NCBI GenBank assembly: GCA_963847515.1
Contig: CAWKAA010000005.1
Location: forward strand, 930,001-994,000
Direction of reading: 5' to 3'
DNA length: 64,000 nucleotides
From: QHXW01 sp963847515
Lineage (GTDB): Bacteria; Acidobacteriota; Terriglobia; Bryobacterales; Bryobacteraceae
Part shown: one piece after another, positions 46,069-55,048 of the stretch
How the letters are laid out: each line of letters opens with the position of its first letter
How positions within the stretch are numbered: position 1 is the stretch's first letter
Notes under the pieces: model-generated
What the model saw: the letters and a program-made list of their open reading frames with translations, nothing else
Databases searched by the model: none
Told to the model about the DNA's origin: nothing
Position numbers and translations under genes: made by a program

Positions 46069-48435
46069 TTACAGCGGCAATCCCGCTTGCCGGACCAGAT
46101 CCGTAAACCTCGGGTCCTGCCTCAGGCTGTCGAACGAAGGTTCAACTTTTAGGTAAATGAGCCACACCGAGCGATCGCCCACGGCCCGGCGGAGCCAGTT
46201 GAGAGCCTCCTCTTTATCGCCCAGCGCTGCGTAAATTGCCGCAATCCACATGGGTTGCACGTAAGTGCGAGCCGACCGCTGCTTCAGCTCGCCCAGGGTC
46301 TTCTGCGCCTCCGCGCGATTTCCGCTCTGCGCATACGCTTGCCCCAGGGCAGCCAATTCGTTGCTGTCGCCCTCGGACAACTGGAGTGCCTGCTTCAATT
46401 CCGCGATAGCCTCCGCATAGCTCTCCTTTTGTTCCAGCGCGCGGCCCAGGAAAACATGAGCTCCTTTGAATTGAGGATCCATCAACAGGGCGCGCCGGCA
46501 CTGATCGATCGCCTGGTCGTATTGACGGGTGTAATAAAACGTCGAAGCCACCGCCACGCTGATGGGCAGGGATGCGGGCTCCAGGTCCTGCGCCCGCTTC
46601 ATGCTCGCCCGCGCTTCGTCGCCCCGGCCCGCCGTGGTCAAATATTCCCCATACCATTCGTGCGCGGTGGCGTAGTTTGGATTCAGCTCGATTGAGCGCT
46701 TGAATTCTTTCTCAGCACCCGGCCAGTCCCAGTCCAGCGTCAGCTTAGCCCAGCCCAGCGATGCATGGGCCTCCGGGATCGCGTCGTCGATCTCCAGGGC
46801 CTTCATGGCCGCCGTTTTAGCCCGCGGCATCACTTCCTTCGCGGGGAGCACATTATAATCAGCCAGCAGGGCGTAGGCATCGGCCAGCCCCGCATACGCC
46901 AAAGCGTAATGCGAATCCTTCTTGATGGCCTGCTGGAAGAATTCGATTCCGGTCTGCATTCCGTCCAGGGTCTGCTTGTTCCACTCATACCGCCCCTTCA
47001 GATACAGCCCGTACGCTTCGCTGTTTTCGGTGAACCGTTTGCTCAGCAGCTTCTTGTCTTCACCCGTAAGGCGCACGCGCAGTTTGTCTGAAATTTCCTG
47101 TGAAATCTGTTCCTGGATAGCCATAGCATCGGTCAGTCCCCGGTTGTACTGCTCGCCCCAGATCTGGCGATTGGAGCGCGTTTCCACCAATTCTGCGCTG
47201 ACGGAAAGCTGTTCGCCGCGGCGCGTCACGCGGCCCATCAGCACCGCCTCCACCTTCAGTTCCTTTCCCGCCGCTTGCGGGTCTACGTCCAGACGCTTAT
47301 ACCGGTAAACCGAGCTGCGCGACATCACCGCAAGGTTGGGCAATCGCGCCAGGTTGTTGATGATACCCTCCGTGATGCCGTCGCTGAGGTACTCGGCATT
47401 GGGATCGCCGCTGGCATTGACGAACGGCAGCACCGCCACCGAGCGAGGTTTATTAGACTGTCCGGTCAACAGCCAGAAGAAAAATAAGCCCAGCAGCACC
47501 ATCGCCGCTCCCGCTGCCCAGATCGCCTTGTGCCATTTGCGCGGCGGGGCCTTCGCTACAGCCGGGAAAACGCCCGTTGTGCTCGCAATAGTGCGCAAGG
47601 CGAATGCCAGATCCCGCGCGGATTGAAACCGTTCTTCTGGCCGCTTCTCCACGCAGTGCGTAATCACACGATCGACATCGGTTGGAACTTGCCTGCCGCT
47701 TCCTGCTAGTTCTGGCGGATCTTCTTTGAGGACCGCCGTGATCGACTCCGCGGCGGACTTGCGTCCAAACGCCTTTTGGCCCGATACCATTTCGTATAGC
47801 AGGCAGCCGAGCGAAAAGATATCGCTGCGCCCATCCACAGGCTCGCCTCGAAGCTGCTCCGGAGACATGTATCCGACCGTGCCCATCACGACGCCAGGCG
47901 TGGTGTGGACCAGTTCAGTCTCCGCGTCGGCCGCCGGCTCCCGGACAGGTCGTTTCAGGCTTACCTGAGCGATACCGAAATCCAGGACTTTTACCAGGCC
48001 GCCGGATGTGAGAAAGATGTTCTCGGGCTTCAGATCACGATGGACAATCCCTTTGGCATGCGCCGCCGTCAGCGCGTCCGCAATCGCCGCCGCTATCTCC
48101 GCCGCTTTCCGCCAGCCGAGAGCCGCGCGCTTCAAACGATCGCGCAGAGTTTCTCCTTCGAGCAACTCCATTGCGGCGAAGCGCACTCCTCCGCTATCGC
48201 CGAATTCATGAATCGCCAGTATGTTGGGATGCGAGAGGGCTGCGACAGCCTTGGCCTCTCGCTCAAAACGCCTTAAGGCTTCCGGGTCGCTGGCGAACGC
48301 CTCCGGGAGAACTTTGATGGCGACGTCGCGGTCCAGGCGGTGATCTCGTGCCCGGTAGACTTCACCCATGCCTCCGGCCCCGAGTGGTGAAAGAATTTCG
48401 TACGAGCCGAGCCGAGTGCCGGGCGTCAGGATCAT
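46069..48435 (-). CDS. Membrane Ser/Thr protein kinase with TolB-like and TPR domains
   Basis: The 788-aa protein has an N-terminal Hanks-type kinase (about 10-275): GAGGMGEVYRARDHRLDRDV, AIKVLPE, HRDLKPENIFL, VLDFGIA and GTVGYMSPEQLRGE. A TM follows (about 308-327). The outer part opens with a CadC/TolB-like domain (SVAVLPFVNASGDPNAEYLS) and then about six TPR units (about 480-780). Such kinases are frequent in Acidobacteriota and sense or scaffold through their TPRs. Divergent from the porin gene. Confidence 0.93.
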   Translation of the reverse strand: MILTPGTRLGSYEILSPLGAGGMGEVYRARDHRLDRDVAIKVLPEAFASDPEALRRFEREAKAVAALSHPNILAIHEFGDSGGVRFAAMELLEGETLRDRLKRAALGWRKAAEIAAAIADALTAAHAKGIVHRDLKPENIFLTSGGLVKVLDFGIAQVSLKRPVREPAADAETELVHTTPGVVMGTVGYMSPEQLRGEPVDGRSDIFSLGCLLYEMVSGQKAFGRKSAAESITAVLKEDPPELAGSGRQVPTDVDRVITHCVEKRPEERFQSARDLAFALRTIASTTGVFPAVAKAPPRKWHKAIWAAGAAMVLLGLFFFWLLTGQSNKPRSVAVLPFVNASGDPNAEYLSDGITEGIINNLARLPNLAVMSRSSVYRYKRLDVDPQAAGKELKVEAVLMGRVTRRGEQLSVSAELVETRSNRQIWGEQYNRGLTDAMAIQEQISQEISDKLRVRLTGEDKKLLSKRFTENSEAYGLYLKGRYEWNKQTLDGMQTGIEFFQQAIKKDSHYALAYAGLADAYALLADYNVLPAKEVMPRAKTAAMKALEIDDAIPEAHASLGWAKLTLDWDWPGAEKEFKRSIELNPNYATAHEWYGEYLTTAGRGDEARASMKRAQDLEPASLPISVAVASTFYYTRQYDQAIDQCRRALLMDPQFKGAHVFLGRALEQKESYAEAIAELKQALQLSEGDSNELAALGQAYAQSGNRAEAQKTLGELKQRSARTYVQPMWIAAIYAALGDKEEALNWLRRAVGDRSVWLIYLKVEPSFDSLRQDPRFTDLVRQAGLPL

Positions 48436-48517
48436 CGGTTTGCTAATCTGGCACGAAACGTTAAGTTTACCTTAACCCGAACGAAGGAATCGAATTTTTG
48501 CGAAAACGGAGTGGCGC

Positions 48518-49813
48518 ATGAGATCTACCGTCCTGATCGCCTGCTTTTCGATGCTGCTGTCCCAGAATGTGGTTCGCGCGCAAGCATCCAACCCGAACGA
48601 TTCAGCCGAGCTCATCCGCGCTCTTCTGGATCGCGTAGACCAACTGGAAAAGCGCGTCGCGGAACTGGAAGGTCGCTCCAACCCTCCGGTTTCTGCGCCA
48701 CCCGCGCCGCAACCCGCCCCCTCGGCTGCAGTGGCACAAACGGCGCCAGCGCCGGTTACCCAACCGGCGGTCATGGGTCCGGATGTCCATGCTGGCCATA
48801 TGGGAACATTGCAGAGCATCGTGCCCTCCACTCACATCGCGGGCTTCAGCGATTTCGATTTTGGCGCCACCGACCTGCACGGCGCCCACAGCGGCTTCAG
48901 TGAGGGCCAATTCGTTCTACACCTGAACTCCGCGTTGTCTTCCAAGGTGAGCTTCTTCGGTGAGCTGAGTCTCACGGCCCGCACCGACGCCGGCACGGGA
49001 ACGCCCCCCGCTCCAGGCTTCAATATTGAAGTAGAGCGCAGCATCATCCGCTTCGAGCAGAACGATTACTTCAAGGTGTCCTTCGGTCGCTACCACACGC
49101 CCATCAACTACTGGAACATGACGTTCCATCATGGACAGTGGCTCCAGACCACTATCAGCCGTCCGGAGATGGTACAGTTCGGCGGCAGCTTCTTGCCCAT
49201 CCATTTCGTCGGGGCCCTTGTCGAAGGAGCCTTTCCCGCTGGGGGCCTGAATCTCAATTACAACGTCGGCATTGGGAATGGCCGCAGCTCGGTGATCAGT
49301 AAAGCCGGCGATTGGGGCGATATCAACAATAATCGCGCTTGGCTGGCCACTGTGTTCAGCCGGCCTGACCGCCTCTACGGCCTCCAGGTCGGGGCATCAG
49401 CTTACCGCGACCTCATCACGCCGATTGGCGGTAAGGCGTTTCGCGAGTGGATCGAATCGGCCCATGTGGTCTGGTCGAAAGGGAGTCCTGAATTAATAGC
49501 CGAGTTTGCCAACGTCACGCACCAGGAGGTGGGCACTCTCCTGCAGTCCAACAGCCAGGCTTGGTACGTTCAGGCGGGCTATCGCCTCCCCTGGTTCGAG
49601 AGGCTGTGGAAGCCTTACTACCGGTTCGAATACATTCACATTCCCGGATCGGATCAGCTCTTCCGCCTGGTTCCCAGTCTCGCGGGCTCCACGGTGGGAG
49701 TGCGATACGATATATCAAGCTTTGCTGCTTTGAAGTTCGAATACCGAAATATCCGACGGCCGGGCGAGCCGCGGGTAAACGGAGCGTTCGCGCAGACGAG
49801 CTTCACGTTTTAG
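48518..49813 (+). CDS. Outer-membrane porin-like beta-barrel with N-terminal coiled coil
   Basis: The 431-aa protein has a signal peptide (1-22), a short coiled coil (LIRALLDRVDQLEKRVAELE), a Pro/Ala-rich linker and a barrel of about 12-16 strands (EGQFVLHLNSALSSKVSFFG, VSFGRYHTPINYW, GLNLNYNVGIGNGRSS, ALKFEYRNIRR) ending FAQTSFTF, a C-terminal Phe typical of outer-membrane proteins. Form and coiled coil are like OprO/OprP-type phosphate-selective porins. The PstS-like fragment follows 7 bases later, so a linked anion-uptake role is possible. Confidence 0.8.
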   Translation: MRSTVLIACFSMLLSQNVVRAQASNPNDSAELIRALLDRVDQLEKRVAELEGRSNPPVSAPPAPQPAPSAAVAQTAPAPVTQPAVMGPDVHAGHMGTLQSIVPSTHIAGFSDFDFGATDLHGAHSGFSEGQFVLHLNSALSSKVSFFGELSLTARTDAGTGTPPAPGFNIEVERSIIRFEQNDYFKVSFGRYHTPINYWNMTFHHGQWLQTTISRPEMVQFGGSFLPIHFVGALVEGAFPAGGLNLNYNVGIGNGRSSVISKAGDWGDINNNRAWLATVFSRPDRLYGLQVGASAYRDLITPIGGKAFREWIESAHVVWSKGSPELIAEFANVTHQEVGTLLQSNSQAWYVQAGYRLPWFERLWKPYYRFEYIHIPGSDQLFRLVPSLAGSTVGVRYDISSFAALKFEYRNIRRPGEPRVNGAFAQTSFTF

Positions 49814-49820
49814 AGAATCG

Positions 49821-50315
49821 ATGCGTCGGATCAAAGTGCCATCGAAGGGTTGCGCGGCAGTCGTCCTGGCGCTGGAATTGGCAGCGCTGCTTCCCTTGTT
49901 GCCCGCTTCGGTCGGCGGCGATGTGGTCGTTGTTGTCAATCCGACCGTTCCCGTCACGTCGCTAAGCTTTACTGAACTGCGGCGGATCTTCCTCGGCGAG
50001 CGCCAGTTCTGGTCGTCCAGCTTAAAAATTTCTCTGCTGATGCCCCCGCCGGCTGCGCGCGATCGCGAGGTCCTGCTGAAGACGGTATACGAAATGAGCG
50101 AAGCCCAGCTCCGCCAGCATTGGATCGGCAAGCTGTTCCGCGCCGAGGCCGCCAGCGCTCCGCAGATGTTCTACTCCGATGAGGAAATCCTCCAAGCCGT
50201 GGCCGCAACGCCCGGTTCCATCGCTGCGGTTGACGCCACAAAAATCCCCAAAGGCCTGAAAGTGCTCCGCATCGACGGCCGCCTCCCAGGCGAATCCGGC
50301 TACCGCCTTCACTAA
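49821..50315 (+). CDS. Short PstS-like periplasmic substrate-binding protein
   Basis: The 164-aa protein has a signal peptide and one PBP-like lobe: VVVVVNPTVPVTSLSFTELRRIFLGE, ISLLMPPPAARDREVLL and HWIGKLFRAEAASAPQMFYS, then EILQAVAATPGSIAAVDATK. The RRIFLGE and VAATPGSI(G/A) segments are standard in PstS-type phosphate-binding proteins. Full PstS is about 300 aa with two lobes, so this is the short kind seen next to porins and sensor kinases. It may bind phosphate or regulate the neighbouring porin. Confidence 0.8.
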   Translation: MRRIKVPSKGCAAVVLALELAALLPLLPASVGGDVVVVVNPTVPVTSLSFTELRRIFLGERQFWSSSLKISLLMPPPAARDREVLLKTVYEMSEAQLRQHWIGKLFRAEAASAPQMFYSDEEILQAVAATPGSIAAVDATKIPKGLKVLRIDGRLPGESGYRLH

Positions 50316-50374
50316 AAAGTCTATCGGCGCATTGCCGCCAGAACGTACTACCGCTAAGCAAACGCCCTCCGAAA

Positions 50375-50398
50375 CCGAGCCGTGACCAAAGGGAGCGG
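50375..50398 (+). repeat. Interspersed short repeat, GAGCCGCGACC...GGAAGCGG family, copy 3
   Basis: CCGAGCCGTGACCAAAGGGAGCGG differs from copy 1 at two bases. Flanking bases extend it to an AAACCG...CGGTTT imperfect palindrome. It lies between the convergent PstS-like and radical SAM genes; 50316-50475 has no gene. Confidence 0.6.
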
Positions 50399-50475
50399 TT
50401 TCCGCTAGGTCCTGACGCGAGCTTACAAACCCAGTGCTTCGCCTCGGCAAGTACCGATCCACGCGCCCATCCGTC

Positions 50476-52017
50476 TTAGACGCCGCCGGCCACTACATGA
50501 ATCCCGGGCCGGTTTAGCGTTTCGCTTGTGCGCAACTCTTGCCGAAATCGTAGATGCCGAAGTCGCGTCAGTTCGACCAGCGGCCGCCACACAGCATGTA
50601 CCATGTGGTGTTTGATGAGCAGCCGCCAGAAACGGTTGGAGCGCTTGTACAAGTACGACATCGCCAGATACGGCGCGACAGATCGCCAATCTGCAGGCCT
50701 GCGCCGCCAAATCGAGGCATGCGAGAAGAGCCGCTGATAAATCCAGGCGTAGCCTCGTTCCAATTCCTCGGGCGTCATGTGTTTCGGGCGGAAGACCGCG
50801 TGGGCCGTGTCGTAGAGAGCCCAGTCGTGGTGCAGCAAACGCCCCTCCGCCTCCATTTGGCGGAACAGCGGTGTTGCCGGATATGGGGTAAGAATGTGAA
50901 ACGTCGCGCACTCCAGACGGTTCTCCTCGATCCACTCCGCCGTCCGGGTGAAGACGTCTTTCCGGTCGTGGTCGAATCCCAACACGAACGAACCGTTCAC
51001 CTGGATGCCATTATCGTGGAGCATGCGGACTCGGCGTGCATAGTCGGCGGTCTTCGGCGTTTTCTTTTTCGCCTCGGAGAGATTCTCATCTGTGAGCGAT
51101 TCGAATCCCACGAACACGCCCGTGCAACCGCCGATCGCCATTGCGCGGATTAAGCTCGGATCGTCGGTGACATCAATGGAAACCGCCGCGCTCCAGATTT
51201 TGTTCAGCGGTCCCAGGGCGCGGCACAATTCGCGCAGGTACTCCGGGTTGGATCCCAGATTGTTGTCGATGAAGACGGCGTAGGGCTGCGCATCCGCCAG
51301 GAATTCCGCGGCGACTTGGTCGGGGTCTCGCATCCGATACGGCATACGCAAGCCTTTGGTAGCCAGGTAACAAAACCCGCACCGGTTGTGACAGCCGCGG
51401 GTGGCAATCAGACTGGTGGTGGTGAGAAAGCTCCTTCGCGGAAGAATCGATCGGCGGGGCGCCGGGTCCTCGCGATAGTCGGTCTCATAAGTGGCCGCGT
51501 ATTTCGGCCGCAAACAGCGCGCCTCCACGTCCTCAAGAATCCGCGGCCAAAGCTGCACGCCATCGCCCACGGCAAGCGAGTCCGCGTACGGCGCACACTC
51601 TTCGGGACACGACAAGACGTGTAGGCCGCCCAGCACAACCTTGCTTCCGCGGCTCCGGTACCATTGCGCAAGCTCGAACGCTCGCTTCGCGAAGGTCAGG
51701 TGGACCGTGATCCCGACTACCTCAGGCATCGGCGCAAAAGGCGGCCGCCCATCGAGCAGGTTCTCGTCCCAATACCGGACCTGCCAGTGTTCTGGTGTCG
51801 TCGCCGCGAAACTGGTCAAAGCGAGTGTTGGCGTGAGCACGTGCTTTCCGAAGCTCGCATTGGGATCTTTCGGGTAAAAGGGGTTGATCAGGAGCGCATA
51901 GCGCGGCTGTATCGGTCCTGTGACGGTCGCGGGATTCAACAGAGGCGGCCGCGTCATCTCAGGCGGGCGCCAACGGCGTCGTGAATACCGCAGCCACGGT
52001 TGACTGGCGTCGCTCAT
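50476..52017 (-). CDS. Radical SAM protein with B12-binding-like N terminus
   Basis: The 513-aa protein has a cobalamin-binding-like domain (about 35-170: YALLINPFYPKDP, VVGITVHLTFAKRAF, VVLGGLHVLSCPEEC, SLAVGDG) and then the radical SAM core with C-x3-C-x2-C in ATRGCHNRCGFCYLA (about 213-227). FVGFESLTDENL and NGIQVNGSFVLGFDHD are standard later motifs. The C-terminal third (ASIWRRRPADWRSVAPYLAM) is helical. Relatives include B12-dependent methylases such as HpnJ/HpnR and tetrapyrrole-cyclising enzymes; substrate unknown. Confidence 0.88.
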   Translation of the reverse strand: MSDASQPWLRYSRRRWRPPEMTRPPLLNPATVTGPIQPRYALLINPFYPKDPNASFGKHVLTPTLALTSFAATTPEHWQVRYWDENLLDGRPPFAPMPEVVGITVHLTFAKRAFELAQWYRSRGSKVVLGGLHVLSCPEECAPYADSLAVGDGVQLWPRILEDVEARCLRPKYAATYETDYREDPAPRRSILPRRSFLTTTSLIATRGCHNRCGFCYLATKGLRMPYRMRDPDQVAAEFLADAQPYAVFIDNNLGSNPEYLRELCRALGPLNKIWSAAVSIDVTDDPSLIRAMAIGGCTGVFVGFESLTDENLSEAKKKTPKTADYARRVRMLHDNGIQVNGSFVLGFDHDRKDVFTRTAEWIEENRLECATFHILTPYPATPLFRQMEAEGRLLHHDWALYDTAHAVFRPKHMTPEELERGYAWIYQRLFSHASIWRRRPADWRSVAPYLAMSYLYKRSNRFWRLLIKHHMVHAVWRPLVELTRLRHLRFRQELRTSETLNRPGIHVVAGGV

Positions 52018-52335
52018 GAATTTACTTTACTGCGCAAAGTACTTCATGTCAAGACTGCTGCATCCTTCCAGTCAACCCGGCCCTTTGGTGAGGGCGGCGT
52101 CAAGGTGGGCACACCGAACAGCGCTCCGAGACAGAGTTCCCAACTTTCTGCTATCGCCGGTTTGCCCCGGTGTCCAGCGCCATACGCCAGAACGCTGCCG
52201 TCAAATCCGGTTCGTGCATCACACGCTGCCGCTGACGCATCTCTTATGAAAGCGCGTTCGTCACGGCCGGATTGATCTCAGAAACTCTGGGAGCTATTTG
52301 GGAAAAATAGTGGAGCTAGACTGTATCGGAAGGGA
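52018..52335. other. Divergent intergenic region, no gene seen
   Basis: The 318 bases separate the radical SAM gene from the efflux operon. No credible small ORF is seen. A perfect dyad CTATTT-GGGAA-AAATAG lies at 52294-52310, 26 bases before the TolC ATG, and could be an operator for the operon. ACTTT...AAAGT near 52023 is a weaker dyad. Confidence 0.5.
52294..52310. promoter_or_regulatory. Dyad upstream of the second efflux operon
   Basis: CTATTT (52294-52299) and AAATAG (52305-52310) are exact inverted copies around GGGAA. Position and A/T content fit an operator for a TetR/MarR-type regulator, but none is encoded nearby. Confidence 0.35.
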
Positions 52336-53749
52336 ATGCCATTGACACGAATTCAAAAAAGTCTCCCGAATCGGCGTAATCGGGTCGCCCTTGGCCTCGG
52401 ACTTCTGTTCACCTCCGCGCTGGCTGGCCAACAGAGCCAGTTCCAGGGCAGCGTCCCAACCGGTACCGCCTCCTCCACGCCGCTGGCCCTGACTCTCCGT
52501 GACGCGATCGATCGCGGCCTGAAGGCCAACCTGGGTCTGCTCGTCAGTGGCTCCGCCAGCGAGACCGCCCGCGGTCAGCGGCTGCGGGCGTTGAGCGCTC
52601 TCTTGCCGGAGGTTAGCGGCGGCGTAAGCGAGACCGTTGAACAACTCAACCTGAAGACAGTTGGCCTCAGCCTCAGCATTCCCGGCGTTTCCATTCCCAC
52701 CATCGTCGGCCCGTTTCATTACACCGATCTCCGCGCTTCGGCCTCCCTCACCGTCTTCGATTACAACAAGTGGAAGAATTATAGGTCGTTTCAGGAGAGC
52801 CAGCGTGCCGCTCAACTCTCCTATCAGGATGCCCGGGACCTGGTGGTCCAGGCTGTGGCGAACGCCTATCTTCAAGTGATAGCGGACGCTTCCCGATGCG
52901 GAAGCCATTCGCGCGCAAGTCCTGACAGACCAGGCGCTCTACGATCGAACCGTGGATCAGAAGAAAGCGGGAACGTCCCCAGGCATCGATGTGCTCCGTT
53001 CACAAGTCGAGTTGAAGCAGCAGCAACAGCGCCTGCTGGCTCAGGAAAACCAACTGGCGAAGGACAAGCTCTCCCTCGGGCGAGTCATCGGCCTGCCGAT
53101 CGGTCAGGATTTCAATATTGCTGAACCGGTGCCCTACTCGCCCCTTACCTCGATGACGCAGGAGCAGGCACTGCACACAGCTCTTGAGCAGCGCCCGGAC
53201 TACCAAAGCGCCAAAGCCCAGGTGCGAGCGGCTGAGGAGGCAGTGAGAGCCACTCGCGGGGAACGCTACCCAACCGTCGGAGTCACCGGCGACTACGGCG
53301 ATGTTGGGCCGGCCATTACCAACTCACATGGCACCTTCACTTTTGTGGCTTCTCTGAAATTCAATATCTTCGACGGCGGCCGCATCGGCGCGGATGTCAT
53401 TCAAGCCAAAGCTGCTTTGAAACAGCGCCAGGACGAACTGGCCGATCTTGGCGGACAGATCGATTACCAGGTCCGGGCGGCCTTTCTCGACATTCAGTCG
53501 GCGGCCGATCAAGTGGCCGTGGCCAAGAGCAATCTCGAACTGGCCAACCAAACGCTCGAGCAGGCGCGAGACAGGTTTTCCGCCGGCGTGACCGACAACA
53601 TCGAAGTGGTGCAGGCTCAGCAGTCGGTCGCCAGCGCTAATGACAATTTGATCTCCGCACTCTTTGGCCATAACCTGGCGAAGGTAGCTTTGGCCCGGGC
53701 GTTGGGCGCAGCCGAGCAGGGAATCCAGAAGTTCATGGAGGTGAAGTAG
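52336..53749 (+). CDS. TolC-family outer-membrane channel (one frameshift)
   Basis: The first frame (52336 to about 52900) has a signal peptide (GLGLLFTSALAGQ) and TLRDAIDRGLKANLGLLVSG. The second (about 52905-53749) has VDQKKAGTSPGIDVLRSQVE, ALEQRPDYQSAKAQVRAAEE, FNIFDGGRIGADVIQAKA and EQARDRFSAGVTDNIEVVQA. The break lies near 52900, where IADASR should continue to AIRAQVLTDQALYDRTVDQ. The joined protein is about 470 aa. It is the exit duct for the downstream EmrA/EmrB-like pump. Confidence 0.88.
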
Positions 53750-53751
53750 AA

Positions 53752-55033
53752 ATGGCGGACATAGCGGCGGAAGACAAAAAGACAGAATCCTCCGCATCGT
53801 CAAAGCGCCCGCTGCCGCGCAGAAGCCGGCGCAGCCTGGCTCGCATCATCGTTCCCATCGTGATCTTGGTTCTCCTGGTGGGGGGATACTTCTTGTGGAA
53901 GCACTTCGACGCCTATGAGTCCACCGACGACGCTCAGATCGACGGGCACATCAACGCCATCAGTGCGCGCATCAGCGGCAACGTGATTCAGGTGCTGACG
54001 GATGACGAGAAGTACGTGAAGGCGGGCGACGTATTGGTCCGGATCGATCCCAACGATTACGAGGTCGCGGTCGCCAAGGCGGAAGCGGATCTGGCCGACG
54101 CCGAGGCGGCGCTACAAGGCTCCCGCACCGATATACCCATCACTTCCACCAATACGGCCAGCCAATTGAAGACGGCCCATTCGGCTCGAGCGGATGCCGA
54201 ACGCGGGCTTGGTCGGCGCGCAGCGCCAATTGAATGCAGCCCAGGCACGGCTCGAAACGGCCAAAGCCCAGGTACGCGAGGCCGAGGCGAACTACAAGAA
54301 AGCCGGCGACGATGTAGTGCGCTACAAGCTACTTGGTCGCCAAAGACGAGATTTCGCAGCAACAATACGACACGAGTCGTTTCGACGGCCGACGCCGCCA
54401 AAGCGACACTGGATGCGCGCACCGCGGCGGTCGCCGAGGCCGAGCAGAACATCACGCGTCGCGCAGAGCGCGGTGGAGGAGGCGAATACAAGAATCCCTC
54501 AGGCCGATGCCTCCGTTCAGGCTGCCATGACCGCGCCGCAGCAGGTTGCCGTCAGCCAAACTCGCGCCAAGTCCGCTCAAGCCCAGGTCGCTCAGCGGAG
54601 AGCGCTGCTCGATCAGGCGAAGCTCAACCTGAGCTATTGCACCATCGTCGCGCCCGTTAGCGGGATCGTCGGCAAGAAGACCGTGGAGGTCGGGCAGAAC
54701 ATTTCGCCCGGCCAGCAGTTGATGGCGGTGGTTCCGCTCGATGACATCTGGGTGACGGCCAACTTCAAAGAGACGCAGCTTCGCCGCATGAAGCCGGGCC
54801 AGGAGGTGAAGTTCAGCGTGGACGCCTACGGCCGCGAATACACCGGCAAAGTGGAAGGCGTTGGCGGCGCCAGCGGCTCGAGGTTCAGCCTGCTGCCTCC
54901 CGAAAACGCTACCGGAAACTATGTCAAGGTCGTGCAGCGTATTCCGGTTCGCATCGATCTCGATCCCGGCCAGAACGACGATCATCGCCTGCGGCCCGGC
55001 ATGTCGGTCGATCCCAAAGTCTACGTCGAGTAA
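53752..55033 (+). CDS. EmrA/HlyD-family membrane fusion protein (several frameshifts)
   Basis: The N-terminal frame has a basic cytosolic end, one TM (RIIVPIVILVLLVGGYFLWK, about 30-49) and FDAYESTDDAQIDGHINAIS, the typical EmrA opening. The C-terminal frame has YCTIVAPVSGIVGKKTVEVG, IWVTANFKETQLRRMKPGQE and VPVRIDLDPGQNDD-like text (VRIDLDPGQNDDHRLRPGMS). The coiled-coil hairpin between them is split by about four breaks in 54.20-54.48 kb. It couples the pump to TolC across the periplasm. It starts two bases after the TolC stop. Confidence 0.88.
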
Positions 55034-55048
55034 TCGCCAGGAGCGCAT

